Positions 36,841-46,888 are shown, numbered from the stretch's first letter. The stretch is 64,000 bases of DNA from JASSUD01 sp031963415 (GCA_031963415.1 JASSUI010000001.1:1240001-1304000); one strand, 5' to 3'. A program made the numbers and translations. Notes: a model not told the origin generated them from the letters alone.

Positions 36841-37078
36841 GTCTGACGTTCAGAAGCAATTCTAGATTGAGTATCCGAGCAATGTTGCTTTCACTAATCC
36901 GATTATCGCCAATATTCAGAGGCATAATTGAAGGGATACCTGAAGGTACGTAGCTAGATGCATGAAGCTGGCTACCAAAAGGGCCGGTTTGAATATTGCC
37001 ACCGCCTTTCTGGCAAACTTCACCAAGCGTTGTAAATTCCCACGGAATAGCCATTGGAAAAAGTGAGGTATTAGCCAT
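36833..37078 (-). pseudogene. hsdS: HsdS N-terminal remnant
   Basis: Start ATG at 37078 overlaps the end of hsdM (ATGGCTAA), the normal coupled arrangement. About 70 genuine residues remain: IPWEFTTLGEVCQKGGGNIQ, TGPFGSQLHASSYVPSGIPS and the start of the first target-recognition domain. After ARI the frame runs into IS sequence and stops. Without target-recognition domains it cannot direct methylation. Confidence 0.87.
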
Positions 37079-38642
37079 GCGATAATTTTTCGAGATTTTT
37101 CTTAATGAGAGCAGATAGCTGTGTACTTGTTCTAAATTGCTCTTCAAGTTTTTCTTTATGCATCATAAATTGCTCCTCGAACGATATCTCATCTGCTTTC
37201 AGTTTATGAGCACCCACATACCGCCCTGGCGTAAGCACATATCCACTCTCTCGAATAACTTCCAGAGAGACTGATTTGCAAAACCCTGGTACATCTTCAT
37301 ACTGACCTGCATAAGCTTCACCACGCCATGCGTGATAAGTATCCGCGATGCGTTGAATCTCCGTGGTGGTGAGCTCTCGCCGCACGCGATCAATTAATAC
37401 GCCAAAGTTGCGCGCATCAATAAAAAGGACTTGCTTGCGGCGGTCGCGTAGCTTGTCTTGTTTGACTGCACCGCCGCTGCGGTTCTTAGCGAGAATCCAT
37501 AAACAGGCGGGAATTTGAGTTGAATAAAAAAGCTGCCCTGGCAGTGCTACCATGCAATCGACGATATCTGCTTCAAGCATCGCGCGACGAATTTCACCTT
37601 CGCCTGATTGAGAAGAAGACATCGAGCCATTTGCTAAAACCACGCCTGCGACACCATGTGGCTCAAGATGATGGACAATATGTTGTAGCCACGCATAATT
37701 AGCGTTTTTTTCGGGCGGTATACCGAACTGCCAGCGTGCATCTTCGGTTAGCCGTTTGCGTCCCCAGTCAGAGATATTGAACGGCGGATTAGCTAGGATA
37801 AAGTCAAATTTAAGGTCAGGTAGCTCGTTTTTATGAAAGCTTCCCTCATTGTTCCACTTAATATCAGAATCAATGCCGCGTATAGCCAAGTTCATTTTGC
37901 ATAACCGCCAGGTTGTATGGTTTGACTCTTGACCATAAATAGCTAAATCACCTAGCTTTCCACCATGCTCCAGTACAAATTTTTCTGACTGCACAAACAT
38001 ACCGCCTGAACCGCAGCAGGGGTCATATACCCGCCCACGAAAAGGCTCAAGCATTTCCACTAATACATTAACAACTGAGCGAGGCGTATAAAATTCGCCG
38101 CCACGCTTGCCTTCTGCGCCAGCGAATTGACTGAGAAAATATTCGTATACGCGACCTAAGGTATCTTTTGAGTTATTGATATCTTCTGTAAAAGAGATGC
38201 CAGAAATCAGGTCGATCAACTCACCGAGCATGATTTTATTCAGTGCTTCTCTCCCATAACCTTTTGGCAGTACATCTTTTAATGCTAAATTATTTTTTTC
38301 AATCTCCTTCATGGTGTCATCGACTAACTGACCAATGGTTGATTGCTTAGCATTATTCTTTAGTTTTGACCAACGTGCTTCTTGCGGTACCCAGAAAATA
38401 TTCGCGCCTAAATATTCGTCTTTATCTTCAGCGTCTTTTGACTTATCGGCCTGCAGTACCGCGCGTTTGGCTTCAAATGCGTCGGAAATATATTTCAGAA
38501 AAATTAAACCTAGTACGACATGCTTGTAGTCGGAAGGCTCCATATTGCCGCGCAGTTTGTCAGCTGCTTTGAATAATTTAGCTTCTAAACTAAGGTTGCT
38601 GCTTTCTTCTTTTTGTTGTTGCTTGGTTTTTTTACTGGGCAT
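37071..38642 (-). CDS. hsdM: Type I DNA methyltransferase subunit HsdM
   Basis: 523 residues, full length. N-terminal helical domain (LFKAADKLRGNMEPSDYKHV, VLGLIFLKYISDAFE), then the N6-adenine methyltransferase domain with GEFYTPRSVVNVLVEML, the SAM motif VYDPCCGSGGMFVQSE and catalytic FILANPPFN. C-terminus with LTPGRYVGA. Now an orphan, because both partners are truncated by an IS110. The start has no strong Shine-Dalgarno in view. Confidence 0.95.
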   Translation of the reverse strand: MPSKKTKQQQKEESSNLSLEAKLFKAADKLRGNMEPSDYKHVVLGLIFLKYISDAFEAKRAVLQADKSKDAEDKDEYLGANIFWVPQEARWSKLKNNAKQSTIGQLVDDTMKEIEKNNLALKDVLPKGYGREALNKIMLGELIDLISGISFTEDINNSKDTLGRVYEYFLSQFAGAEGKRGGEFYTPRSVVNVLVEMLEPFRGRVYDPCCGSGGMFVQSEKFVLEHGGKLGDLAIYGQESNHTTWRLCKMNLAIRGIDSDIKWNNEGSFHKNELPDLKFDFILANPPFNISDWGRKRLTEDARWQFGIPPEKNANYAWLQHIVHHLEPHGVAGVVLANGSMSSSQSGEGEIRRAMLEADIVDCMVALPGQLFYSTQIPACLWILAKNRSGGAVKQDKLRDRRKQVLFIDARNFGVLIDRVRRELTTTEIQRIADTYHAWRGEAYAGQYEDVPGFCKSVSLEVIRESGYVLTPGRYVGAHKLKADEISFEEQFMMHKEKLEEQFRTSTQLSALIKKNLEKLSHG

Positions 38643-38838
38643 TGCTTATTCCTTATACGCTCTAAAAAGGTGTTGCAAAACGCTAGAGCTAGCATGTTCA
38701 GCGTAGTTAGCAAGACGCAGCCAACTGCGAGGTGTGAGGATGTTCTAGGGTTTCACAGTTTATCCCTAGGAAAATTCTTGAATGGTAGCGCAGTATTTAA
38801 TCAGATGTGTAAGGGGAATATAAGAAAGCTGTTATTTA
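38643..38838. other. Spacer upstream of hsdM
   Basis: No gene. A possible hairpin GCTCTA...TAGAGC lies at about 38660-38690. The hsdM promoter should be here but is not clear. Confidence 0.4.
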
Positions 38839-38839
38839 A

Positions 38840-38951
38840 AGAATCTCTGCAAAACCCCTTGGACGGCAGGATAAACAAATAAGGCTTCCTTACCGTACTT
38901 TTGCACTGCCTGCGTCGATATACCTGGTCCTTGAGATTTTGCAGAGACTCC
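38840..38951. repeat. Palindromic element R4, copy E
   Basis: About 112 bp with arms AGAATCTCTGCAAAA and TTTTGCAGAGACTCC, flanked by TTAA on both sides, and a core CTTCCTTACCGTAC, then TTGCACTGCCTGCGTCGATA. Same arms and core as 48492-48592. Confidence 0.8.
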
Positions 38952-39213
38952 TTAAATTTCTTGTTAAGCAAGGTAGAAATTGTGAATAGAATGAGATAAT
39001 CAAAATCTAAAGCACAATAAGATTGTGATAGATCTTGTATAAAAAGGTATCTGTGTGAGAGCCATTAACGGTGGTTTGTGACTATGTTTCAGACTATCGT
39101 TATAAACAACTTGGGTTACCTTTTTAGCGCTTACGAACTCGCTGCCGGCTCTCAATAATAGATAACTTCGCACTGGGAGTAGAACGTCATTTTTTAAAAA
39201 AGGAGACAGGGAG

Positions 39214-40707
39214 ATGTCTAGATTTTGGTCACGTGCCATTTCTTTAGCGTTTATATGGTTATGTGTTGCCTGTAGTACAACGGTTAAACGAGCGGAAACA
39301 GAGGCCGATACCTGTTTTGCGAATTCGCAGCAGGATTTTAGTCAGGTGTTGGCTTGTTATCGTGCGGCGCAAGCAAAGGTGCCGTTGAAGTACGTTAAGA
39401 CTGGGGTCACGCAAGAGAGTGGGATCGAGAAGCGCAGTTATGAGCTGACGTCACAAACTTGGTCTCCTGAAAATATGGTGAAACCAGAGAAGTGGATGCA
39501 CACGGTGGAGGCTTATATTCCACCGCATGCGCTGCCAGGTAATGCGTTGTTGGTGCTGAATAATGGTAACAATTATGGGTCAGAAGTAGATCCTGCTAAA
39601 GGGCCAACGGATTTTACCGACGCAGATTTACGTGCGCTTGCGATCCATACTCGCACAATTGTGTTATCGGTCAGTAACGCGCCAAATCAATATCTAATTT
39701 ATCAAGATGATGGAAAGCCTAGAAGAGAAGACGATAGTGTTGCGCACAGCTGGAAGTTATTCCTAGAGGCGCCAGAACAGCGGCCATTTATCCCATTGCA
39801 GGTGCCGATGATGGAAGTCGCGGTGAAAGCGATGGACTTGGCGCAAAAAGAGTTAAAGCCGTGGCAAATTAATCGTTTTATTGCAACTGGCATATCCAAA
39901 CGTGGATGGGCAATTTGGCACGCGTCATTAGCTGATAATCGCATTGCTGCTGTTGTGCCGTTTGTTGCAGATAAACTGAATCTTAATGAAGTACTTGAGC
40001 ATACTTATCAAGTTTATGGAAAAAACTGGCCGCTTGCTTTTATGCCTTACTATCGTGCAGGGTTAGGTCAAGAGCGCTATACCGCCAATTTTCAAAAGCT
40101 GATGGCAATAGAAGATCCAGTACATTATTTGAAGAGTGCTTACGCAAACCGATTAACTATTCCTAAATACATCATTAATGCAAGTGGTGATGATTTTTTC
40201 GTGCCTGACAATGCTCGTTTTTATATCGATAAGCTGCCAGGCCCGACGGCATTGCGGGTTGCACCCAATGCAGGACATGCGGGGATAAAACAATATACGC
40301 AGCAAACGTTAGTGACTTTTGTTAACCGCATACAGCGTTCAAGTAGCTTGCCGTCCATGACCAATGAACTGAAGCAAGACGGCACAAACGCTACCTTGTC
40401 AGTAAAATTCTCAGAGGTGCCTGCACAAGTTATTCAATGGACTGCAGTTAATCCTGTTGCGCGCGATTTCCGCTATGCGTGCGGTATTAATTACACAGCG
40501 CAAAAGATTGAGTTGGGAGACAAGAAAAATAGCGTTCAAATCTCTGTTAAGAAACCAGAATCAGGCTGGCAAGCAGTATTCATAGAAGCCCATTTTAAAG
40601 ATGGGTTTATAGCCACTACACCGGTATATGTGTTACCGGATACGGTCTACCCCATTTCTGCTCCGCCTAGTAAAGAGCGGGTTTGTAAGACATTGGTAGG
40701 TAATTAA
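39214..40707 (+). CDS. PhoPQ-activated pathogenicity-related (PqaA-like) lipoprotein
   Basis: 497 residues. Lipoprotein signal with lipobox-like LCVACS, then CSTTVKRAETEAD. The body matches the PqaA family: alpha/beta-hydrolase-like with ALLVLNNGNNYG, ARFIATGISKRGW-type nucleophile segment (FIATGISKRGWAIWHASLAD), NASGDDFFVPDNARFYIDKL, LRVAPNAGHAGIKQY. Function in the family is poorly known; it was named from a PhoP/PhoQ-regulated virulence locus. Strong AGGAGACAGGGAG ribosome-binding site. Followed by a perfect hairpin at 40715-40741. Confidence 0.85.
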   Translation: MSRFWSRAISLAFIWLCVACSTTVKRAETEADTCFANSQQDFSQVLACYRAAQAKVPLKYVKTGVTQESGIEKRSYELTSQTWSPENMVKPEKWMHTVEAYIPPHALPGNALLVLNNGNNYGSEVDPAKGPTDFTDADLRALAIHTRTIVLSVSNAPNQYLIYQDDGKPRREDDSVAHSWKLFLEAPEQRPFIPLQVPMMEVAVKAMDLAQKELKPWQINRFIATGISKRGWAIWHASLADNRIAAVVPFVADKLNLNEVLEHTYQVYGKNWPLAFMPYYRAGLGQERYTANFQKLMAIEDPVHYLKSAYANRLTIPKYIINASGDDFFVPDNARFYIDKLPGPTALRVAPNAGHAGIKQYTQQTLVTFVNRIQRSSSLPSMTNELKQDGTNATLSVKFSEVPAQVIQWTAVNPVARDFRYACGINYTAQKIELGDKKNSVQISVKKPESGWQAVFIEAHFKDGFIATTPVYVLPDTVYPISAPPSKERVCKTLVGN

Positions 40708-40714
40708 AATCAGA

Positions 40715-40741
40715 CTACGCTCCGAGAGCGTCGGAGCGTAG
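40715..40741 (+). terminator. Stem-loop after the PqaA-like gene
   Basis: Perfect 11-bp GC-rich stem CTACGCTCCGA / TCGGAGCGTAG with 5-nt loop, 8 bp after the stop codon. Followed by TTAAG rather than a long T run. Confidence 0.6.
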
Positions 40742-40879
40742 TTAAGAAGGAATTTTTTAAGCCACTTATATTGCTGCTCAGTAGTAGAAATCCATGCGTG
40801 ATACCGGTAGTTAGATTTTCAGAGTATGCACATTACTGCGTAGATTCGGAAAAACTTTTCCTGAGCGTTTGGACCAAGG

Positions 40880-41599
40880 TTAATACTCAGGCAATTCACG
40901 CTCTCGTAAATCAAAAACTAATATCTCTGCCTCTTGTCCTAAGGTAAAAGTCAATAAGCGTTCATTCCGTATTCGCGCTCCATCTCCCGCATTTAGCTTT
41001 TGTTGATTAACCTGCACGCTGCCTTTAGCAACGTGCACATATGCATACCGTTGTGCGGCAAGACTGAGCGTGGCGGTTTCATCTCCGTCCAGAAGCCCAG
41101 CATATATGCGAGCGTCTTGATGAATACTGAGTGAGCCTTTTTCTCCTGACGCAGAAATAATAAGTTTTAGCTTTCCTCTTTTTTCAGCTTCTGGAAAGAA
41201 TGCTTCTTCGTAACGTGGAGGGATTCCTTTGCTAGCAGGGACGAGCCAAATTTGCAGTAGATGAGTTGGTGCAGTAGATGAAGGATTGAATTCGCTATGA
41301 GATACACCCGTGCCAGCGCTCATGATTTGCACGTCGCCTGGGTGAATGGTAGAGCCGTTACCCATCGAATCTTTATGTTCAAGCGCACCAGATAATACAT
41401 ACGAAAAAATTTCCATATCCTGGTGAGAATGCATACCAAAGCCTTTGCCTGGCTGAATAATATCTTCATTGATCACCAGCAGATCAGAAAAACCCATCTG
41501 CGTTGGTTCGTGATAGCGAGCAAAAGAAAAGCTATACCACGAACTTAGCCAGCCATGCTCTGCATGCCCTCGTTCATTAGCTTTACGGATTTCTAGCAT
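40880..41599 (-). CDS. Pirin family protein (YhhW-like)
   Basis: 239 residues, bicupin. Metal-binding residues appear in GFGMHSHQDMEIFSYVLSG and GALEHKDSMG, followed by IHPGDVQIMSAGTGVSHSE. The N-terminus has HAEHGWLSSWYSFSFARYH. YhhW-type pirins show quercetin 2,3-dioxygenase activity in vitro; the physiological role is unknown. Start after AAAGGAGAGACAT. Divergent from dsbD. Confidence 0.93.
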   Translation of the reverse strand: MLEIRKANERGHAEHGWLSSWYSFSFARYHEPTQMGFSDLLVINEDIIQPGKGFGMHSHQDMEIFSYVLSGALEHKDSMGNGSTIHPGDVQIMSAGTGVSHSEFNPSSTAPTHLLQIWLVPASKGIPPRYEEAFFPEAEKRGKLKLIISASGEKGSLSIHQDARIYAGLLDGDETATLSLAAQRYAYVHVAKGSVQVNQQKLNAGDGARIRNERLLTFTLGQEAEILVFDLRERELPEY

Positions 41600-41662
41600 A
41601 TGTCTCTCCTTTAAAGATCTGAGGTAACCACGCTACTCATTTAAAATGGGTGTCTTACTACC

Positions 41663-41720
41663 GGAACTCATTTCATCAATGTCTCAAGAGTCGTGATCGG
41701 GAGGCGTTCGGGTTACGCGT
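41663..41720. repeat. Half copy of palindromic element R2
   Basis: GGAACTCATTTCATCAATGT, then AGTCGTGATCGGGAG: one arm and part of the core only, immediately upstream of dsbD. Confidence 0.6.
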
Positions 41721-41751
41721 GTCAAAACATCAAATTTAATAGGGGAACAAG

Positions 41752-43536
41752 ATGTTACGGCTCTTATGGTTGTTAACGTTATTGAGCATGATATGGCAAG
41801 CGCCAGCTTATGCCCAAGAGGACTTTTTGCCGCCTGAGCAAGCGTTTAAGTTAACGGTCGTACCTCAAGATGATGGTCGCGTGAGTCTGAACTGGAAGAT
41901 TAGTGACGGTTATTACCTCTATCGAAAACAATTGACCGTAACGAGTGAGCCGACTGATCAGGTAAAAGACTTCATTTTGCCGAAAGGAAGGATAAAACAA
42001 GATGAATTCTTCGGTATTTCCGAGATTTATGACAATAAATTGGAAGCGCGAGTTAAAGCACCAGGCGCGCAATCATTAAAGGTGACCTGGCAAGGATGTG
42101 CAGAGGCGGGGCTGTGTTATGCACCTCAAACGCAAACGATCAAACTGTCCAGCAATGTGTCGATGCGCAACCCATCTGAGCAGACAGCATCTTTTTCACT
42201 GTCATCGTCAACCGATGACAACTTAGCACAGCGCTTTTCTACTTCTAGTGCAGGATGGATGTTGCTTGTGTTTTTCGGGTTCGGCTTGCTGCTGACATTT
42301 ACCCCTTGTGTGTTGCCTATGCTCCCTATTTTGGCGAGCTTAATTGTGGGTAGTAATGCGTCACCACGTCGCGGTTTTTTCCTCGCGCTAGCTTTTGTTG
42401 TGCCGATGGCATTGACCTATGCATTGTTTGGTGTAGCCGCTGCTTTGTTGGGTGAGAATTTACAAGCGTTGGCGCAAACTCCGTGGGTACTTGGTAGTTT
42501 TGCGTTGATTTTTATTCTGCTGGCACTCGCGATGTTTGGTTTATATGAGCTGCAGCTGCCAGCCTTCTTGCGCGACCGTTTGAACAATGCAAGTGCGCGC
42601 CAGCAGGGTGGCACTTTAGGTGGCGCGATGCTGATGGGTGTTTTTTCAGCATTATTAGTGGGGCCGTGTATGACGGCTCCGTTAGCTGGTGCTCTACTCT
42701 ACATTAGTAGTACAGGTAACGCGGCGGTGGGTGGATCAGCGCTGTTGGCAATGGGTTTGGGAATGGGAGTGCCATTACTTGTGGTTGGCACGCTTGGAGC
42801 GCGCTTGCTGCCCCGTCCAGGTGCTTGGTTGGAGCGAGTTAAAGCGCTATTTGGTTTGGTTTTATTAGGACTTGCGGTGTATTTTATCGCTCGGATTTTG
42901 CCGCCTCCTATTGCGCTCGGTGCATGGGGAGCGTGGTTGCTGGCAGTTGCTATGAGCCTGTTAGTGTTGGCACAGCATAGTCAAGGGGTTAGACGTTGGC
43001 TATGTGCTTATCCAGCCTTTCTACTCGGACTGTGGGGGACGCTGATGGTGATCGGTGCTGCACGCGGTGCACACAATCCGTGGCGGCCTCTTGCTGCTGT
43101 CGTTGTTGAGCAAAAATCTTTGGCAGAGCAAGCAAATTCAACCGTAGTCGCAAAACGTGATTTCAGTTCGACTTTTATTAGAGTTAATTCGGAGGCCGAA
43201 CTCAGCGAGCAGATTAAGCAAGCGGGTGAGCAAGGGCAGTGGACGTTGGTTGATGTTTATGCAGATTGGTGTGTTGCGTGCAAAGCGCTTGAACGTGAAG
43301 TTTTTGGCAATGCGCGTGTGCAACAGGCGCTCTCTGGCATGCGTTTGCTGCGCATTGACGTGACTAACAACAATGCAGAGATAAAAGCGTTGCTGGCAAC
43401 GCACCAAATTTTTGGGCCACCCACGTTGTTATTAATCGGGCCGGATGGTAGAGAGCGCCATGCTCAACGTAGTATTGGCGAATTAAGCGCTAAAACTTTT
43501 CTTATGCGTTTAGCCAAAGCTCAAGAAAAGGAATAA
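41752..43536 (+). CDS. dsbD: Thiol:disulfide interchange protein DsbD
   Basis: 594 residues. Signal peptide (LLWLLTLLSMIWQAPAYA), periplasmic alpha domain with the cysteine pair in CAEAGLCY, eight membrane helices with redox cysteines in FTPCVLPMLPIL and GPCMTAPLAG, and a C-terminal thioredoxin-like domain with YADWCVACKALE. Carries electrons from cytoplasmic thioredoxin to periplasmic isomerases; trxB in this window supplies the cytoplasmic side. Start after GGGGAACAAG. Confidence 0.95.
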   Translation: MLRLLWLLTLLSMIWQAPAYAQEDFLPPEQAFKLTVVPQDDGRVSLNWKISDGYYLYRKQLTVTSEPTDQVKDFILPKGRIKQDEFFGISEIYDNKLEARVKAPGAQSLKVTWQGCAEAGLCYAPQTQTIKLSSNVSMRNPSEQTASFSLSSSTDDNLAQRFSTSSAGWMLLVFFGFGLLLTFTPCVLPMLPILASLIVGSNASPRRGFFLALAFVVPMALTYALFGVAAALLGENLQALAQTPWVLGSFALIFILLALAMFGLYELQLPAFLRDRLNNASARQQGGTLGGAMLMGVFSALLVGPCMTAPLAGALLYISSTGNAAVGGSALLAMGLGMGVPLLVVGTLGARLLPRPGAWLERVKALFGLVLLGLAVYFIARILPPPIALGAWGAWLLAVAMSLLVLAQHSQGVRRWLCAYPAFLLGLWGTLMVIGAARGAHNPWRPLAAVVVEQKSLAEQANSTVVAKRDFSSTFIRVNSEAELSEQIKQAGEQGQWTLVDVYADWCVACKALEREVFGNARVQQALSGMRLLRIDVTNNNAEIKALLATHQIFGPPTLLLIGPDGRERHAQRSIGELSAKTFLMRLAKAQEKE

Positions 43537-43563
43537 AAAACACCTCGGGTTAATTGAGGTGTT
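43534..43563 (-). terminator. Intrinsic terminator of the macB transcript
   Basis: AACACCTC / GAGGTGTT stem with 9-nt loop; read on the minus strand it is followed by TTTTTTATTCC. It lies 61 bp beyond the macB stop and begins just after the dsbD stop, so it may partly serve both converging genes. Confidence 0.8.
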
Positions 43564-43623
43564 CGTGTGCTTGGGTTTAGCCTACAGAAACATAGCGTGT
43601 TATCTCTCCTGCATTGAGGTAGT

Positions 43624-45741
43624 TTAATCACGCGCTAATGCGTCAACTGGATTTAACAGCGAAGCATTACGCGCGGGCATAAATCCAAACAAGATACCGA
43701 TAAGGGTTGACGCCAAGAACGCGGAGATAATTACCTGAGTTGAGAAAATCATCCTCCATTGCGGTGCCCATATTGGCAAAAGAAAGCTGATGGAGAAAGA
43801 GAGCAGAATGCCAATGGCGCCGCCTAGTAAACAAACCATTACGGCCTCAACTAAAAATTGCTGCAAGATGTCGACGCGTCGGGCGCCGACTGCCATACGT
43901 AAACCAATCTCACGCGTACGCTCGGTGACTGAAACAAGCATGATGTTCATCACGCCAATACCGCCCACCAGCAGAGAAATGGCGCCAATTAAAGCGAGCA
44001 AGAGTGTCAGCGAGCGGCTAACTTTTTCAGCTGTTTTAAGTGCGCTGTCTAGGTTGTAGGTAAAAAAATCTTTGCGGCGATGCCGTTTTTTAAGGAGTTT
44101 GTTAATACTCAACTCAGCCGCTCCGCTATGTGTGCCATCACGTAAGCGCACGGTGATGCTATCAAAGAAGTGTTGCCCAAGTAGTTTCGCGCTAGCGGTG
44201 GTATAAGGCAGCCAGATATTTAGCTCATTATCTGCGCCACCAAACAGTTCTTTTTTTTCCTGTGCAACGCCTACTATTCTCGTTGGCAAATTGCGCAGAA
44301 AAATAATTTGACCGAGTGGATCCTCGTTGGGACCGAAAAATTTCTTACGCGTATTCGCATCGATAACGACGATTTGAGCTTGGCGCTGCAAATCTTCTTC
44401 TTGAAAAAACATGCCTTGCGCAACGCGTATATCGCGTGCCTGGAAATAGTTTGTACCTACACCGCGTACATTCACGTTGGTGTCAACATTTCCGTAACGG
44501 ACTAATAAAGATCGAGAGATGTTTGGCGTGACGCTGTCCACATAAGATTGCTCGCGTAGTGCCGTGAGGTCTCCTGGCAAAAGCGTGCGTACACGAGAGG
44601 CATGTCTATCTCCGAAATCGCGTCCACGATAGATATTGATCGTGTTGGGACCGAGCGAACGGATATCTTTTAGCATCGCGTTTTTCGCCCCTTCCCCAAT
44701 CGCTGAAATAGTCACCACTGACGCGATGCCAATAATGATGCCAAGTAACGTTAACGAGGTGCGTAAACGATGGGAGCGCAGTGCTAGCCAGGCTATTTTG
44801 CAAGCTTGAGTGAGACTTCTAAGACTGATAAGCCATGCGGATGGTGAAGATTTTTTATCTTTTTTTTCGGTCGATGCGGTTGGGGTTGCTTGAGAGAGAT
44901 CTGCATCGGGTAACGCCTGAGTGCGCTGCGTTGGTGCTTGTGGATTAATCTCATCGCGCACAATAGCGCCATCGCTAATTTCAATAATGCGAGAGGCTTG
45001 CGCAGCTAATTCGTCATTGTGTGTAACGATGATGATGGTATGTCCTAACGCATGCAGCTCATGCAAGATTTGCAGTACCGCTTGTCCACTTTGGCTGTCT
45101 AATGCACCTGTCGGTTCATCGGCGAGAATAACTGCACCGCCATTCATTAGAGCGCGTGCAATGCTGACGCGCTGTTGTTGTCCACCGGAAAGTTGATTCG
45201 GACGATGCCAAGCACGTTCACTTAAACCTAGTTGTTGCAGCAATTGCAACGCACGCTCCATGCGCTGCGCCTGACTTATGCCGGCATAGATCGCTGGCAT
45301 CGCGACGTTTTCGATAGCGCGCAGATGAGGTAGCAAATGGTAGCGCTGGAAAATAAAGCCAAAATGCTCTCTTCGCAGGCGCGCTAATGCTTCAATACCT
45401 AAATTGCCGATTTCTTCTCCATCAATCTTGTAGGTGCCACTTGTTGGCCGATCTAAGCAACCTAATAGATTCATTAGCGTTGATTTACCTGAACCTGAGG
45501 CGCCAATAATTGCGATTAATTCTCCAGCGTAGACCTTTAAATTAATTTCTTTTAATACCGTGACACTTCGTTCCCCGAAGGAGAAGCTACGTGTTACATC
45601 AATCAGTTCAAGCAGTGGTTGAATTGAATTAACAGAAGCGGATGTAGGTTGAGAATCAGCGTGATTGCTGCTGGAATTTTGATGAACCTCCTTCGCCTCT
45701 GGCTTACCGAGCCTCTCTTTATGATTTCTCATCGTTGTCAT
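43624..45741 (-). CDS. macB: Macrolide-type exporter ATP-binding/permease MacB
   Basis: About 705 residues from ATG 45741 (GGGGAG four bases upstream); ATG 45732 is also possible. ABC domain: Walker A IIGASGSGKSTLMN, Q-loop, signature QLSGGQQQRVSIARAL, Walker B VILADEPTGALD. Then a linker, TM1, the periplasmic domain and three C-terminal helices (MNIMLVSVTERTREIGLRMA is the typical FtsX-like segment). Overlaps macA by 23 bp. With MacA and the OprM-like protein it forms a tripartite exporter; substrate unknown (peptide, lipid or siderophore-like). Confidence 0.93.
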   Translation of the reverse strand: MTTMRNHKERLGKPEAKEVHQNSSSNHADSQPTSASVNSIQPLLELIDVTRSFSFGERSVTVLKEINLKVYAGELIAIIGASGSGKSTLMNLLGCLDRPTSGTYKIDGEEIGNLGIEALARLRREHFGFIFQRYHLLPHLRAIENVAMPAIYAGISQAQRMERALQLLQQLGLSERAWHRPNQLSGGQQQRVSIARALMNGGAVILADEPTGALDSQSGQAVLQILHELHALGHTIIIVTHNDELAAQASRIIEISDGAIVRDEINPQAPTQRTQALPDADLSQATPTASTEKKDKKSSPSAWLISLRSLTQACKIAWLALRSHRLRTSLTLLGIIIGIASVVTISAIGEGAKNAMLKDIRSLGPNTINIYRGRDFGDRHASRVRTLLPGDLTALREQSYVDSVTPNISRSLLVRYGNVDTNVNVRGVGTNYFQARDIRVAQGMFFQEEDLQRQAQIVVIDANTRKKFFGPNEDPLGQIIFLRNLPTRIVGVAQEKKELFGGADNELNIWLPYTTASAKLLGQHFFDSITVRLRDGTHSGAAELSINKLLKKRHRRKDFFTYNLDSALKTAEKVSRSLTLLLALIGAISLLVGGIGVMNIMLVSVTERTREIGLRMAVGARRVDILQQFLVEAVMVCLLGGAIGILLSFSISFLLPIWAPQWRMIFSTQVIISAFLASTLIGILFGFMPARNASLLNPVDALARD

Positions 45742-46888
45742 TCGGCTCCCCAATAATGACCTGTTCACCTTCGTTAAGCCCAGCCAAAATTTGTGCTTTG
45801 ACACTATTGTTAATGCCTACTTGAACTTTGCGTACCTGTAGCTGATTACGTGACGATAAAACGCGCACGGTAGCATTGCCTTTTGCGTCCAGCGCACTAA
45901 GGGCCGCAGTTGGAATGATCAGTGCTTTTCTAGCGGCGTCTAGCACGATATGCGTTTCAGTGGTCATGCCGATGCGTAACTGACGATCAGCGTTCGGTAT
46001 GTCGAATAAAGCGTTGTAAAACACGGCAGCGTCTTTATTTTGTGAGCTTGAGCCGCTGCCTATTTTTTCCTCCAAGAAATTTTGCGGCGCGGATTCGACC
46101 TCGCGCAGTTTGCCGTAGAAGCGGCGCTTGGGTTGACCAAGAATGGTGAAATAAGCCGTTTGCCCCGGATGAGTGCGAATCACATCCGCTTCGGGAACTT
46201 GAATTTTGACCGTCATCGTTCGCATATCAGCCAACTTCAAAATCACCGGTGCCAGTTGACTAGCAATAACGGTTTGCCCTTCTTTGGTCACAATCCCAAC
46301 GACCTCTCCATCGATAGGCGCAGTAATGCGTGTAAAACCCAAGTCTGTTTGAGCGACTTCTACATCAGTTTGAGCTTTTCTAATGCGCGCCTGTAAAGCT
46401 GCAACACTAGCTTTAAGCGCGAGCCATTTAGAACGAGCTTCTTCAAAGGCTTGGCGAGATGTTGAATCATGTTTCAAGAGTTGTTGCTGGCGCTGATAGT
46501 TCCAAGCTGCATAACGTAAATTAGCGCTTTTTTCTTCTTGATCTCTGCTGAGGATTTCTTTTTCTATTTGCGCTGCACGCAACTTATTGATCTGCAGACT
46601 GGGATCAATTTCAGCCAATAATTGATCTTTCTTCACGATGTCACCCCGGGTGACCTTCAGCGACTTTAATTGACCAGATGTGCGTGAGCCGACATCCACT
46701 TGTTTATAAGCTTCAAGCGTACCAATCGCGAGCACACTGTTTTCTATATCAGCGCGTGTAACGGTCGCGGTCAAATAGGCTGGCGTTTTATCGGATAGCC
46801 AATAGCGCTTAGCAATCCATCCAACGAACAGTGCTATCACTACAGCACCGAGTGTTACGCTCTTCCAATGGCGTTTAATTTTTTCCAT
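45719..46888 (-). CDS. macA: Periplasmic adaptor MacA
   Basis: 389 residues from ATG 46888 (MEKIKRHWKSVTLG); the frame remains open to 46945 but that would overlap the upstream gene. Membrane anchor about 9-25, lipoyl domain halves VDVGSRTSGQLKSLKV and LGFTRITAPIDGEVVGIV, a helical hairpin between, then beta-barrel and membrane-proximal parts (IGMTTETHIVLDAARKALII). Middle gene of the exporter operon. Confidence 0.93.
   Translation of the reverse strand: MEKIKRHWKSVTLGAVVIALFVGWIAKRYWLSDKTPAYLTATVTRADIENSVLAIGTLEAYKQVDVGSRTSGQLKSLKVTRGDIVKKDQLLAEIDPSLQINKLRAAQIEKEILSRDQEEKSANLRYAAWNYQRQQQLLKHDSTSRQAFEEARSKWLALKASVAALQARIRKAQTDVEVAQTDLGFTRITAPIDGEVVGIVTKEGQTVIASQLAPVILKLADMRTMTVKIQVPEADVIRTHPGQTAYFTILGQPKRRFYGKLREVESAPQNFLEEKIGSGSSSQNKDAAVFYNALFDIPNADRQLRIGMTTETHIVLDAARKALIIPTAALSALDAKGNATVRVLSSRNQLQVRKVQVGINNSVKAQILAGLNEGEQVIIGEPNDNDEKS

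Larger units (their letters stand above)
35600..36870 (-). mobile_element. IS110-family element splitting the type I restriction locus
   Basis: About 1.27 kb between the points where HsdR and HsdS homology stop. The transposase ends only about 10 bp from the left edge; about 210 bp of non-coding DNA lie upstream of it. Confidence 0.75.
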
